Positions 16,901-28,860 of a DNA stretch of 64,000 nt are shown piece by piece. The stretch spans positions 160,993 to 224,992 of the forward strand of contig JANQKV010000060.1 in assembly GCA_028280945.1 (NCBI GenBank), read 5' to 3'. A program made the position numbers and the translations under genes. The notes below the pieces were generated by a model. It was not told the origin of the DNA. It was given only the letters and a program-made list of their open reading frames with translations, and did no database searches. The number at the start of each line of letters is the position of its first letter. Within the stretch, counting starts at the first letter, position 1. Source of the DNA: Opitutaceae bacterium (GTDB lineage Bacteria; Verrucomicrobiota; Verrucomicrobiia; Opitutales; Opitutaceae).

Positions 16901-17591
16901 GGCGCCACATGTCCTGATCCTCCACATAGGAGCCGTCGGAGTTTTGATAGACTTCGACGGCCAGAGTATTGCGTCCGGGCTGGAGGTGTGGCGTGAGGTC
17001 GAACTCGGCGGGCGTACGGGAGTCCTGCGTGTAACCGAGCTTTTGACCGTTGAGCCAAACATAGGCGGCGGAATCGATGCCGTTGAAAACCACGTACACC
17101 TGTCGGTCCGCCCAGTCTGCCGGCACGGTGAAATCGCGCCGGTAGGAGCCGACCGGGTTGCGCAACGCCATGGGATGGTTGGTGTAGGAGGCGGGGGGCT
17201 CGCCCATCACGCGCGGCGGATCGCGGTGAAACGGATAGATGGAGTTGGTGTAAAGGGGCGTGCCGTAACCGTGCAGCTGCCAGTTGGACGGCACGGTGAG
17301 GTCGTCCCATTGACTTACATCGAACCCCGGATCCTGAAAGCCGACCGGACGATTGTCCGGATGGCCGACCCAGTGGAATTTCCAGGTGCTGTTGAGCATC
17401 CGACACCACGGTGAATCGAGCCGCTGATTTTCGCGGGCCGAGGAAGCGTCGGGGAACGGCATCAACGTGGCGCGGGCGGGTTCCTTGCCGACGCGAAAGA
17501 CCGCTTGATTTTCCCAGTCGGGTGCGGTGGCGAAAGCGGCGTGGCCGGCCAACAGGATGGTCGAGGCGAGCAGGGGACGGAGGGAGTTCAT
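13941..17591 (-). CDS. Secreted GH2 beta-galactosidase with inserted LamG-like domain
   Basis: A 1216-residue LacZ-type enzyme with a signal peptide (MNSLRPLLASTILLAGHAAF). Domains in order: jelly-roll sugar-binding (residues about 40-220, with 'VPSNWQLHGYG' and 'PVGSYRRDF'), Ig-like, TIM barrel with acid/base E489 in 'SLGNESGDG' and nucleophile E558 in 'IQCEYNHAMGN', and a C-terminal beta-galactosidase small-chain domain ending in 'WYGRGPGENYVDR'. Between 'WDWRDQG' (about residue 594) and 'YGGDFGD' (about 810), which are nearly adjacent in ordinary LacZ, lie about 200 residues with a concanavalin/LamG-like pattern ('LTPQAGLVAGGATVTLSP', 'HRLVGSFDGQSITLSVNGD'). That is a carbohydrate-binding-type domain placed inside the barrel. 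The start at 17591 gives the signal peptide. Probably follows the LacI gene in one operon. Confidence 0.88.
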   Translation of the reverse strand: MNSLRPLLASTILLAGHAAFATAPDWENQAVFRVGKEPARATLMPFPDASSARENQRLDSPWCRMLNSTWKFHWVGHPDNRPVGFQDPGFDVSQWDDLTVPSNWQLHGYGTPLYTNSIYPFHRDPPRVMGEPPASYTNHPMALRNPVGSYRRDFTVPADWADRQVYVVFNGIDSAAYVWLNGQKLGYTQDSRTPAEFDLTPHLQPGRNTLAVEVYQNSDGSYVEDQDMWRLSGIFRDVYLWAAPPLDLRDLHVEAELAEDNLTGYLRLNPAVRTTTNAPLAGTLSVNLTGPDGGTHRVDGIEILVTPDNEHTTPLDFPALQVQPWSAETPHLYDLTVLLQPDDPTLPEAHYHLRVGFRRSEIKHGNLLVNGQPVLIKGVNRHDHDHLTGHTVTRENMRRELLLMKRANINAIRTAHYPNDPALLELADELGFYVVDEANIEAHGMGWGADNNALARDESWQAAYLDRMRNVVERDKNHPSIVVWSLGNESGDGVNFEALSAWVKQRDPSRPIMYEQAMQRPHVDIFAPMYRPIHRSLEYVRTEEQKPLTEQRPLIQCEYNHAMGNSSGNLADYWDLIRAERLFQGGFLWDWRDQGILARKHGTATLKRFVGGRGSWFSGTLTPQAGLVAGGATVTLSPADRGALSHRFNLEVLVRGYDKGSAEFNNNRNASDGYPLITLGNQAGLALDESASRAVFYFGPTSHRVSLDAPLPVGWDARHHRLVGSFDGQSITLSVNGDLVSSSPVDPSMIDSELIGTAAIGLNPEAPHQRFNGSIRSARLWTPVDLHTGFDLPFDHIAAAEPKTQEFFAYGGDFGDQPSQRSFCFNGIVMADLSPSPQFAEVAKVHQDVHTSLLPAADDGVKIRIFNERFFRDLSDLGADWELSRNGMVVARQEFDLPFIAPQSSGTVALDLPAAFATQAGEYFLKINFRQTHTTDWAERGFVVAWDQLDLGGEFEPNLDHVAGNLPAPRSEGLNFWRPMTNNDDGAKYPNRLSIWRHAGRDAEIVSDDTHRIDSAQVRTIRANLPAGDSTAEIVMTRDETGGVTYDITVNFVGQDLPPLPRIGWQLTLPASFTNWEWYGRGPGENYVDRRASAWMGIHEGTVPELFHLYGDPQEAGNRTDIRWATFTDAVGRGIRITALGEPIEVSAYPCDPATIEMARHPVDLPMNEAVVINISHRQMGLGGTNSWGQQPLEKYRIPAHGTYRYTFRIDPINAL

Positions 17592-17663
17592 GGGGAGATG
17601 AGACAGGAGGCAGCCCACCTCGCCATGGCGGGTCGGCGGACAACCGGGGAATGTGCGATGGAC

Positions 17664-18698
17664 TTAGGCCTCCCGGGCGCGGGCGTGTTCGGCCCGGCGG
17701 TCGAGCACCGTCTTGCGCTCGAGCACGGGCGTGGCGATCAGCACTTCGGTGGGTTCGGTGGGACGCTGATCGATCAGGTCATTCATGTGATCGAGGCAAC
17801 GGCCGGCGAGTAACTCGAACGGGGCATCAACGGTGGTCAGTGGCGGGTCGATCAAATCAGACCAACCCGGATTCTCACCGGCGACGATGGAGAGATCGCC
17901 AGGCACCTGTTGTTTAAAAACGCGTTGCAGTTGATTGAGCGCCTCGATGCCAAGACGCTCCTGGCCGGGGAAGTAGATGCCGTCCACGCCGAGGTCGACC
18001 AACCGGGCGAGGGCACGGGCAAGCTGGTTGCGGTCGCTGAGCTTTTCGACGGCCTCGGGGAGAAGCGGCACATCACATTCATCATGCGCCTGCCGAAATC
18101 CCTCCAAGCGACTGCGCGTGCTGTGGGCCGTGCCGAGCAGGGAAACGAAACCCAAACGCTGATGGCCACGCTCCAGCAAATATCGTCCCACGGTCAGCCC
18201 CTCGGCCAAATGGTCCCAGCCGACAACGTGAAAGCGGTCGGTCAAACTGAAGCGATTGATCACCAGTTTGGGGGTGTCCCGAATCGTCTCCAGTTTGGCG
18301 ATAGCCTGATCGTTCCAGGACAAGACAAAGATGCCATCAACAACACGGCGTTGGAGTTGGTCGACCTGGCTTTCCGTGAAGAGAAGCAGACCCATCCCCC
18401 GGGCCGATACAGTGCGAAGCAGTTGGAAAGTGATGTTGGTGACATAACCACCCTGCGAGTAGGTCCCGGATTCCGGAATCACCAAGGCGAATTGGCGGGC
18501 GCGAGCATCCTGGCGCGGGCGAAATCCGAGACGCCGGCTGACCTGAAAAACACGCTCGCGGGTCTCGGGATTAACGCCGCTGACGTTGTTGAGCGCCCGG
18601 CTGACCGCGTAAATCGAGACACCTGCTTCCCGGGCGATATCGCTGATGGTGATTTTGTGTGACTTCGAGCGAGGGCGGGTGGGGCGAGGCTTGGGCAT
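17664..18698 (-). CDS. LacI-family transcriptional regulator
   Basis: A 344-residue repressor. The N-terminal LacI HTH is plain: 'KITISDIAREAGVSIYAVSR' and 'ALNNVSGVNPETRERVFQVS'. A periplasmic-binding-like effector domain follows, with 'GLTVGRYLLERGHQRLGFVS', 'RSRLEGFRQA' and 'LTTVDAPFELLAGRCLDHM'. The ATG at 18698 begins the natural protein; a longer frame upstream runs through the promoter region. The gene is divergent from the cytoplasmic beta-galactosidase, and the secreted beta-galactosidase follows 72 bases downstream, so it most likely controls both directions in response to a galactoside or its product. The odd-centred palindrome at 18788-18800 lies in the shared promoter. Confidence 0.87.
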   Translation of the reverse strand: MPKPRPTRPRSKSHKITISDIAREAGVSIYAVSRALNNVSGVNPETRERVFQVSRRLGFRPRQDARARQFALVIPESGTYSQGGYVTNITFQLLRTVSARGMGLLLFTESQVDQLQRRVVDGIFVLSWNDQAIAKLETIRDTPKLVINRFSLTDRFHVVGWDHLAEGLTVGRYLLERGHQRLGFVSLLGTAHSTRSRLEGFRQAHDECDVPLLPEAVEKLSDRNQLARALARLVDLGVDGIYFPGQERLGIEALNQLQRVFKQQVPGDLSIVAGENPGWSDLIDPPLTTVDAPFELLAGRCLDHMNDLIDQRPTEPTEVLIATPVLERKTVLDRRAEHARAREA

Positions 18699-18787
18699 GG
18701 GTGGGGAGTTTTGATGAACATCAGCAGTTAAAGCGAGCTCTTGATGTGCATTAACTGGCAATAAAGTCAAAAAATTTGTCTTGAAAC

Positions 18788-18800
18788 TGCAAAATTTGCA
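18788..18800. promoter_or_regulatory. Candidate LacI-type operator in divergent promoter
   Basis: TGCAAAATTTGCA is a 13-base palindrome around a central A, located 33 bases before the GTG of the beta-galactosidase and 90 bases from the regulator start. AT-rich DNA with a second AAAATTTG copy (18771-18778) surrounds it. LacI-family proteins bind similar short dyads, but the AT content makes a chance palindrome possible. Confidence 0.42.
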
Positions 18801-18832
18801 ATATTGGGTCTGATCAATCCCTTCCCCAAACC

Positions 18833-22089
<3,257 letters not shown>

Positions 22090-22093
<4 letters not shown>

Positions 22094-23970
22094 ATGGCCG
22101 TCGATCCCTGGTCATCGGGTTGGTCGGTGCTGTTTTCCTGACGGCGGCCGCCGGGGCCGGACAGTCGGAGCGCCCCAATTTCCTGTGGATCATTGCCGAG
22201 GACATGAGCCCGTTGCTGGGTTCCTACGGCAACGACCAGGTGGATACCCCGCACCTCGATGCCCTGGCTGCCCGCAGCGTGCGTTTCACTCGGGTGTGGG
22301 CCGGTGGCCCGGCGTGTTCGCCTTCCCGCTCCAGCCTGTTCACCGGCCTCTATGCCCTCACCCTCGGCACGGAGACGCATCGCGAGGCGCGGTCGATCCC
22401 GGAGTGGGCGTTCTGGCCCCAATACCTGAAGGCGGCCGGCTACCACACGACCAACAACGCCAAGCGCGACTACAATGCGAAGAAGATGGGCAAGGACTGG
22501 TGGGATGCTTCCAGTCGCCAGGCCACCTACCTTGACCGTCCGGCGGGCAAACCCTTCTTCCACTGCTACAGCAGCTTGATGGAGACGCACCTGAGCTGCC
22601 TGATCAAGGATCAGCCGGAGGATCGGGTCGGGCGTCATACGGTTGATCCCGCCGACGTGGCGTTGCCGGAGTGGCTGCCTGATCTGCCGGAACTGCGGGA
22701 TGACCGCGCTTGGCACTTCCGCGCGATTGGGCTGATGGACGAGCGGGTGGGGCAATTGCTGGCCGAACTCGACGCGTCGGGTGAGGCCGCCAACACCATT
22801 GTTTTTTTCTTCTCCGACCACGGCGGTTGTCTGCCCGGGGCCAAGGGTTTTGCCTGGGACCACGGATTCCGCGTCCCGTTCATCGCCTACTTCCCGCCCA
22901 GGTGGGAGCATCTGGCGCCGCCGGAAACGACCCGTGGGGGCACGTCGGACGCCTTGATCAGTTTCCTCGATTTTGGTCCCACGCTACTCAGCCTGGCGGG
23001 CGTCGAGGCACCGGCTTATCTGCAGGGGCAGGCGTTTGCGGGCCCGGCCCGCGCGAGCACACCGCGCGACGCGCTGCTGGGATTCCGGGGTATCAACGGC
23101 GGCCGGTGGGATGCAGTGCGGGCGCTGCGCGATGAGCGCTTTCTTTACGTGCGCAACTTCCTGCCGCACCGCCCCTCCGGACAGCGCCAGAATTACCAAT
23201 GGCAGGTAGCCGGGCAGCAGGCGTGGGAACGGGCCTTCCGCCGCGGTGAGCTGAGTGCGTTGGAAGCCCGTTTCTGGCGGGCGCGTCCGGCGGAGGAGCT
23301 CTACGATCTGGTGGCCGATCCAGAGCAAAACCGCGATCTCGCGAACCACCCCGCGCATGCGGAACTGCTGGCGGCGAAACGCGAACAGCTGCGCAAAGTC
23401 CTGCACGACATTGGCGACCACGCGGTCGTGCCCAACACGCTGCGACAACCGCAGGCATATCCCAGTTTTTATGACAGAATGTCGGCCAACCCCGAAGCTG
23501 CCCGTCTGGTGCGGGAGGCGGCTTGGCGAGCCTCGATGGTGGATCGGGTCGATGACCTGGCAGCCTTGGCGCAGGCGGAGGACCCCGCCGTCCGCTACTG
23601 GGCCACCGTGGGCCTGACCGGATTGGCCGGTCGGGGCCGGGAGCCGGAAGCCATCCGCAGGCTTGCCCGGCAACTCCTGAACGATCCTGCCCCGGAAGTG
23701 CGCGTGGGGGCGGCCGAAGCGTTGATGACCACCGGTGAAACCGCGGCGGGGCTGCCCGTCCTGATCGCGGAGATCACCGGTCGGGGCCGCGCCCAACGTG
23801 AGGCACTCGCCGCGGTGGAAGCCCTGGGGCCGGCCGCCATCGGGGTTTTGCCCGCCCTGCAGGAGGCCGCCAGGAAGCACCCGGAAGACTTTTTTTTGCG
23901 TTCGGCCCGGATCGCCTTGGGCGATCTCGATTACAACGACCTCTACCGTGGCCCCACCGATACTCGATGA
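22090..23970 (+). CDS. Sulfatase (S1 family) with C-terminal HEAT-like repeats
   Basis: A 626-residue exported sulfatase. After the signal peptide (NGRRSLVIGLVGAVFLTAAA) comes 'NFLWIIAEDMSP' with the metal-binding Asp. The maturation motif CSPSR follows (C76 becomes formylglycine), then the usual 'SDHGGCLPGAKG' metal and catalytic site. After the catalytic part (to about residue 480), residues about 500-620 are helical and repetitive ('YWATVGLTGLAGRGREPEAI', 'VRVGAAEALMTTGETAAGL'), like HEAT repeats. It removes sulfate esters (or N-sulfate) from a glycan, in the periplasm or outside. It overlaps the beta-galactosidase by four bases, so the two are coupled. Sulfate position specificity is not readable. 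Confidence 0.85.
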
Positions 23971-24034
23971 CCCGCGTTTACCCCACCTCGCCCTGAACTC
24001 TCTTAACACCAACCAGAACCAACCCCCATATATC

Positions 24035-27000
24035 ATGAACCCATGCCCATCCAAACTCCTGCGAGGCAGTTTGTTACTCGGCTCGCTCTTTGCGTTCAGC
24101 ACCGTGGCGCAGGCCCAGGCGACAGACGCCTCGGATGAAACCACAGCTGATGAAGTCATCACGCTTTCCGTGTTTGAAGTAAACGCCGAGTCCGACGTCG
24201 GCTACGTTGCCGAGAACACACTTTCCGGCAGCCGCCTGAATGCCCGGTTGGCCGATACGCCCGCCGCCATCAACGTTTTCACGGAGGAGTTCATCCTCGA
24301 TGTCGCCGCCAACAGCCTGGAAGAGCTTGTGCAATATGACACCAACGTGCAGCTCGACAGCTTTGAAGCGCAAGGGGCGGTTAATTCGGGCACCTTCAAC
24401 TCCGCGACGCCGAACCAACGCAACAGCTTCCGCTCCCGCGGCCTCGGTGGCGGCTACTCCCGCGACTTCTACAATTGGTATGCGCCGCAGGATTCCTACA
24501 ACATCGACCGGGTTGATTTTTCCAAGGGACCCAATGGGGTGCTCTTCGGGATCGGGGCGATCGGTGGCACGCTCAATGCCTCCACCAAGCGGGCGTTGCT
24601 GACCCAGAATCGGGGACGCTTGGAGCTCCAGGCGGGATCGTGGGACCTGTTCCGCGCCGCCCTCGACTACAATGCGGCCGTGGTGGACGACAAACTGGCG
24701 TTTCGCCTCAACTTCCTCGACCACAACCAGGATGGCTACCGTTACCATACGTGGCACGACAAGGATCGCCTGACACTTTCGGCGGCCTTCAAGCCGTTCG
24801 AGAAGACGACGATTCGCGCGTCGTTTGAGCAGGGCGAAGACTTTCGCTCCAATCAACGTCCCTTCGGCGTGCAGGACACCGTATCCGAGTGGATCGCGGC
24901 GGGCAGCCCGCTTTCCGACTACAACAATGGTCGGGCGGCCGGGCAGGCTCGCGATGGTCTCGGCGCCCGCAATGCGAACGGCTACTATTCGTTCATCGAC
25001 GAGTTCGGTTCCCGCGCCGTATTCAACCAGGCGCGCGGGGGCACCACCACCCAGTTCAACGATTTGTCCACCGACCCGGATTTTCGGGCCTACCACAACG
25101 GCCGTCGATTCTTCGATGACGTGAACCTCTTTGGCGACCTCGCCACTTCCGACCGGATCGCGGCGGGTGGCCCCGACACGTGGGCAAAAAACGAGTGGGA
25201 CAACCTGCAGGTCGCCTGGGAGCAGCGCCTGACGCAAAACCTGCAGTTTGAGTTGAGCTACTTCTACGAGGAGCTCGATACCGACGGTCAGAATCCCGGT
25301 GGCAACAATCTCGATGCCGACCCGAATCCCATCCTGAGCGATGGCGGCACCAACCGTCCGTTTAACAACCCCTACGGCGACAACCCGTATGCGGGCCAGT
25401 TCTTCATCGAGAACGTTTGGCGCACCGTGACCAATTCCTGGCAGCAGGACTCCATCCGGGCCACCCTGGCTTACGACCTCGACTTTACCGAAAAAGCCGA
25501 CGGCAGGCTCGCTGACATCCTGGGCCGCCACCAGATCGCCCTGATGGCGGAGCAGCACAACCAGCACATCATTTCCGAGAACACGTTTGAGGTCTTTGAC
25601 TACGAAACGCGCCTGCTGCTCCCCGGCACCAACAACAATGCGCCTGAGAACGGCCGCAATCGGATCCGCCGCCGCAACTACGTCGAATATGGGGATTGGG
25701 CCAACTTCCATACCGGACGATTCCCTACATCCTTTGATGTCGACTTGCCGCAGTTTGGCGTCACGGGCCGCACCAACTTCGTGCCCACCGGCACCAACGC
25801 GATCGCCAATGACCACATCGACAACGACATCTACATGGGCGCCATCCAGAGCTTCTTCTGGGACGGCCGCTTCGTTACAACCTTTGGTTATCGCACGGAC
25901 TCCGTGCTCTACGATGAAGCCGAGTCGGTACGTGACGCGCCACAGTTCACCGGTGGTCCGGAGGATATCGATGGCGACGGCGAGCAATACGAGTGGGTGT
26001 TGCTGACCGACCAACGCAAATACACTGACATCGACGTTTCCTCGCAGTCGGCCGGCGGTGTCTTCCACGTCAACGAAAACCTGCGACTGTTCTACAACCA
26101 GTCGAGCGGCATCAATCTGCCGGGGCTGAACCACCAGGTGGCGCCCAACGGGGACATCGCTCCCGGTCAGTCGGCGGAGTCCAAGGACTACGGTTTCACC
26201 TTCAGTCTCTTCGGCGACAAGTTTTCCGGTTCGGTATTGCGCTACGAAGCGGAAGAAAAGGACCGCTTCTTCTTCCAGACCTTTGGCGTGGGTGGTATGG
26301 CCGCCAACTCGCTGGAGATCCTGCAACGCACGTTGGACAGCTCCGGCAATCCGTTGATCACACAAGAGGACGTCGATGCCCGCACGCCGAGGTTCAACGG
26401 CTCGCTCGGCGACGGCGATGCCAGTGGCTATGAGTTCCGGATCGTCGGCAACCCGACACCCAATCTGACGCTGGTCTTCGGGTATTCCAAGTCGGAGCGC
26501 ACGCTGTCGAACGCCTTCCGGGACCTGGAGGCCTACGTGAACGACCAGGCCGACTACTACAACTCCGTCCTGGCGACCGTGGGTGCCACGATCAATGATG
26601 TAGAGACTTCGGATGGTCAGAGCCTGCTCAACGAGGATCGTGATCCGCCCGAGACCATCGCCGACGAAGTCGACCGTGTGTATTCCAACCTCATCACCAA
26701 CCGCGCGGTCCGCAGCTTCGGCTTCGGGGAAGCGCCGGAAAAGGTCAGCAGCACGATCAACTACACGTTCCGCGACGGTCCGCTCAACGGCTTCTCGCTG
26801 GGCGGCACGGTACGTTGGCGCGGCAAAGTCGAAATGGAGCAGGTGCTCGACTACGATGACCTGAACGGCAACTTCCAGATCAACCCGGGTGAACTCAACC
26901 TCGATGCCGACGGCAATCCCGTCCGCCTTGATGTGCTCCACGGGGACGACCAGCTGCAGGTCGACCTCATGGCGCGCTATCGCTTTAAGCAGATCTTCGG

Positions 27001-27157
27001 CACGAAGACCGACATGGATCTGCAGTTGAACGTCTTCAACGTCACGGGCAACGACGGCATCCTGCCGCAGCGCCTGACCAATTCCTACATGGACGTGCGG
27101 CAATACACTTATGTGAAGCCCACCAGCTGGCGCCTGACCGCCCGTTTCCGTTTCTAA
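24035..27157 (+). CDS. TonB-dependent outer-membrane receptor
   Basis: A 1040-residue receptor. The signal peptide ends near 'VAQAQA'. An acidic N-terminal stretch ('ASDETTADEVITLSVFEVNA', probably TonB-box-like) is followed by a plug domain ('TPAAINVFTEEFILD', 'FRSRGLGGGYSRDFYNWYAP', 'DFSKGPNGVLFGIGAIGGTL'). A long 22-strand-type beta-barrel ends in 'RLTARFRF' with terminal aromatics. Its size and long loops fit import of large glycans. There is no SusD-like partner, as is usual outside Bacteroidota. The ATG at 24035 lies 64 bases after the sulfatase stop, so it may share that transcript. It probably takes up the sulfated oligosaccharide handled by the neighbouring beta-galactosidase and sulfatases. 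Confidence 0.9.
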   Translation: MNPCPSKLLRGSLLLGSLFAFSTVAQAQATDASDETTADEVITLSVFEVNAESDVGYVAENTLSGSRLNARLADTPAAINVFTEEFILDVAANSLEELVQYDTNVQLDSFEAQGAVNSGTFNSATPNQRNSFRSRGLGGGYSRDFYNWYAPQDSYNIDRVDFSKGPNGVLFGIGAIGGTLNASTKRALLTQNRGRLELQAGSWDLFRAALDYNAAVVDDKLAFRLNFLDHNQDGYRYHTWHDKDRLTLSAAFKPFEKTTIRASFEQGEDFRSNQRPFGVQDTVSEWIAAGSPLSDYNNGRAAGQARDGLGARNANGYYSFIDEFGSRAVFNQARGGTTTQFNDLSTDPDFRAYHNGRRFFDDVNLFGDLATSDRIAAGGPDTWAKNEWDNLQVAWEQRLTQNLQFELSYFYEELDTDGQNPGGNNLDADPNPILSDGGTNRPFNNPYGDNPYAGQFFIENVWRTVTNSWQQDSIRATLAYDLDFTEKADGRLADILGRHQIALMAEQHNQHIISENTFEVFDYETRLLLPGTNNNAPENGRNRIRRRNYVEYGDWANFHTGRFPTSFDVDLPQFGVTGRTNFVPTGTNAIANDHIDNDIYMGAIQSFFWDGRFVTTFGYRTDSVLYDEAESVRDAPQFTGGPEDIDGDGEQYEWVLLTDQRKYTDIDVSSQSAGGVFHVNENLRLFYNQSSGINLPGLNHQVAPNGDIAPGQSAESKDYGFTFSLFGDKFSGSVLRYEAEEKDRFFFQTFGVGGMAANSLEILQRTLDSSGNPLITQEDVDARTPRFNGSLGDGDASGYEFRIVGNPTPNLTLVFGYSKSERTLSNAFRDLEAYVNDQADYYNSVLATVGATINDVETSDGQSLLNEDRDPPETIADEVDRVYSNLITNRAVRSFGFGEAPEKVSSTINYTFRDGPLNGFSLGGTVRWRGKVEMEQVLDYDDLNGNFQINPGELNLDADGNPVRLDVLHGDDQLQVDLMARYRFKQIFGTKTDMDLQLNVFNVTGNDGILPQRLTNSYMDVRQYTYVKPTSWRLTARFRF

Positions 27158-27236
27158 GTCTTGGTGTCCGCCGCGGCGTGGGCTAGCTTTTGCGAGCTGG
27201 CCTGCGCCGGCGGCTATTTCTTTCTCCTCCGACCCC

Positions 27237-28664
27237 ATGCCGATTTCCCGTTTCGTTCGTTGGTGGCTTGGTTTCGCCCTCGCGCTTTGCACAGGTACCG
27301 CGATGGCCTCGCCCAACATTCTTTTGATCTTCGCCGATGACCTCGGTTGGAAGGATGTCGGCTTCCAAGGTGCCGAGAATTGGGAGACTCCCCACATCGA
27401 CCGCCTCGCCCGCGAAGGTCTGGTTTTTTCCCACGCTTACGCTTCGGCGGGAAACTGTGCACCGAGTCGGGCCAATCTCCTGTCGGGCCAATACGGTCCG
27501 CGGCACGGTGTCTATGCCGTGCAACACACGGCCCGCGGCCCCCGGCACCTGCAGCGCCTGATCCCGATCCCCAATCGCGAAGATCTTCCCCTTGAAACCG
27601 TCACACTTGCGGAGGCACTTTCGGCCCACGGCTATGCCACCGGTCTCTTTGGCAAGTGGCATCTCGAGGGGCCCGTTGGCACAACCCCCCAGCAGCAGGG
27701 GTTCGATGTCTATTTCAACTCCCGGCCCAAGCCGAATCCGTTCCGGGACGAGCCGTTCGACCCCAAGGGCATCTATTCGCTTACCGAAGCGACCATTTTC
27801 TTCATGCGTGAACAGCGTGATGCCGGGCGGCCGTTCTTCGCGTTTCTTTCGCACCACGCCATTCACACCGCCCTTGAGGCCCGCCCGGCGAGCATTGCCA
27901 AATATCGCCAGGCGATGCCCCACGCCTCCCGGCGCGAGATCATGTATGCGGCGTGCACCCATGATTTCGATGACGGGGTGGGGCAGGTCCTGGCAGCACT
28001 CGAAAATCTCGGATTGGCCGACGATACGCTTGTGGTCTTCACCTCCGACAATGGTTCGACGCGCACCAGTTCGCAGGAGCCCCTGCGCGGCAACAAAGGC
28101 GGCTACTACGAGGGCGGTATCCGCGAACCGTTTGTGGTGCGCTGGCCCGGCCGGATCGCGGCGGGTCGGACCGAGGTCACGCCCATCTTTAACATCGATC
28201 TCTATCCCACGTTTCTGGCCGCGGCGGGAGCCCCGATTCCTTCGGGCAAAGTGCTCGACGGGGCGAATTTGATGCCGCTTTTCCTGAATGAGGCCGGGGC
28301 TGCCGACGCCTTGGCGGAGCGTCCGATTTATTGGTATTTCCCGGGCTATCTCAACGACCCGGTCCTTCGCGGCCGCGATCCGGATTTTCGCACCCGGCCG
28401 GTCACGGTGATGCGCCAGGGGGACTGGAAGCTGCACCTCTATCATGAGGAGTGGGTGCTCGACGGCGGAGCCGCCGGATTGCCGGGAAATCGAGCGGTGG
28501 AGCTTTATCATCTTGGCCGCGACATCGGCGAGCATGATGACCTGTCCGCCACCGAACCGGCCGTGCGCGATCAAATGCTCGCCACCATTTTGGCGTGGAA
28601 GAAAGCAGTCCCTGCTCAGTTCCCCACCGAGCCCAATCCCGACTATCAGCCCAGCGCGCCATGA
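27237..28664 (+). CDS. Arylsulfatase-type sulfatase (S1 family)
   Basis: A 475-residue exported sulfatase. Signal peptide (SRFVRWWLGFALALCTGTAM), then 'NILLIFADDLGWKDVGFQG' with the paired metal aspartates. The formylglycine motif CAPSR has C74. 'FGKWHLEGPVGTTPQQQGF' and 'VVFTSDNGSTRTSSQEPLRG' follow, as in arylsulfatase A-like enzymes. Being so typical, it should be a true sulfate-ester hydrolase, in the periplasm or at the surface. It lies 79 bases after the TonB receptor and completes the beta-galactosidase/sulfatase/receptor/sulfatase row. A separate formylglycine-generating enzyme is needed but is not in the window. Confidence 0.88.
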   Translation: MPISRFVRWWLGFALALCTGTAMASPNILLIFADDLGWKDVGFQGAENWETPHIDRLAREGLVFSHAYASAGNCAPSRANLLSGQYGPRHGVYAVQHTARGPRHLQRLIPIPNREDLPLETVTLAEALSAHGYATGLFGKWHLEGPVGTTPQQQGFDVYFNSRPKPNPFRDEPFDPKGIYSLTEATIFFMREQRDAGRPFFAFLSHHAIHTALEARPASIAKYRQAMPHASRREIMYAACTHDFDDGVGQVLAALENLGLADDTLVVFTSDNGSTRTSSQEPLRGNKGGYYEGGIREPFVVRWPGRIAAGRTEVTPIFNIDLYPTFLAAAGAPIPSGKVLDGANLMPLFLNEAGAADALAERPIYWYFPGYLNDPVLRGRDPDFRTRPVTVMRQGDWKLHLYHEEWVLDGGAAGLPGNRAVELYHLGRDIGEHDDLSATEPAVRDQMLATILAWKKAVPAQFPTEPNPDYQPSAP

Positions 28665-28738
28665 GCCGGCTCCGTTGCGGTTTCGTGGCGGTAGTAAACA
28701 AGGATGAACGAATTATAGCGTCAGGCCATCTTTGATTG

Positions 28739-28763
28739 TATCACCCGATTGGGGGAAATTGGG
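28739..28763 (+). promoter_or_regulatory. Shared upstream box, copy 1 (diverged)
   Basis: TATCACCCGATTGGGGGAAA and five more bases. It shares the core TCACC-x-x-ATTGGGGGA with copies at 31688 and 35704, but its right end differs. It lies 98 bases before the kinase ATG. Likely a binding site for the response regulator encoded downstream, or a common promoter element (inference). Confidence 0.55.
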
Positions 28764-28860
28764 TCTGCCGTTGCGCAATGGATCGACAAGTCGGCGGTGC
28801 GTGACAGCTTCGACTGCCCGAAAAGCCCCATCGCATTGTGAATCGGTTTCGGATCTGACG

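Noticed and set aside
24074..27397. Very long open frame of 1107 codons on the minus strand
   Set aside because: It is fully antisense to the TonB receptor with clear plug and barrel motifs; its translation is a low-complexity Val/Gly/Arg/Asp text typical of an antisense frame in high-GC DNA.
27183..28574. Open frame of 463 codons on the minus strand
   Set aside because: Antisense to a sulfatase with full CAPSR motif.
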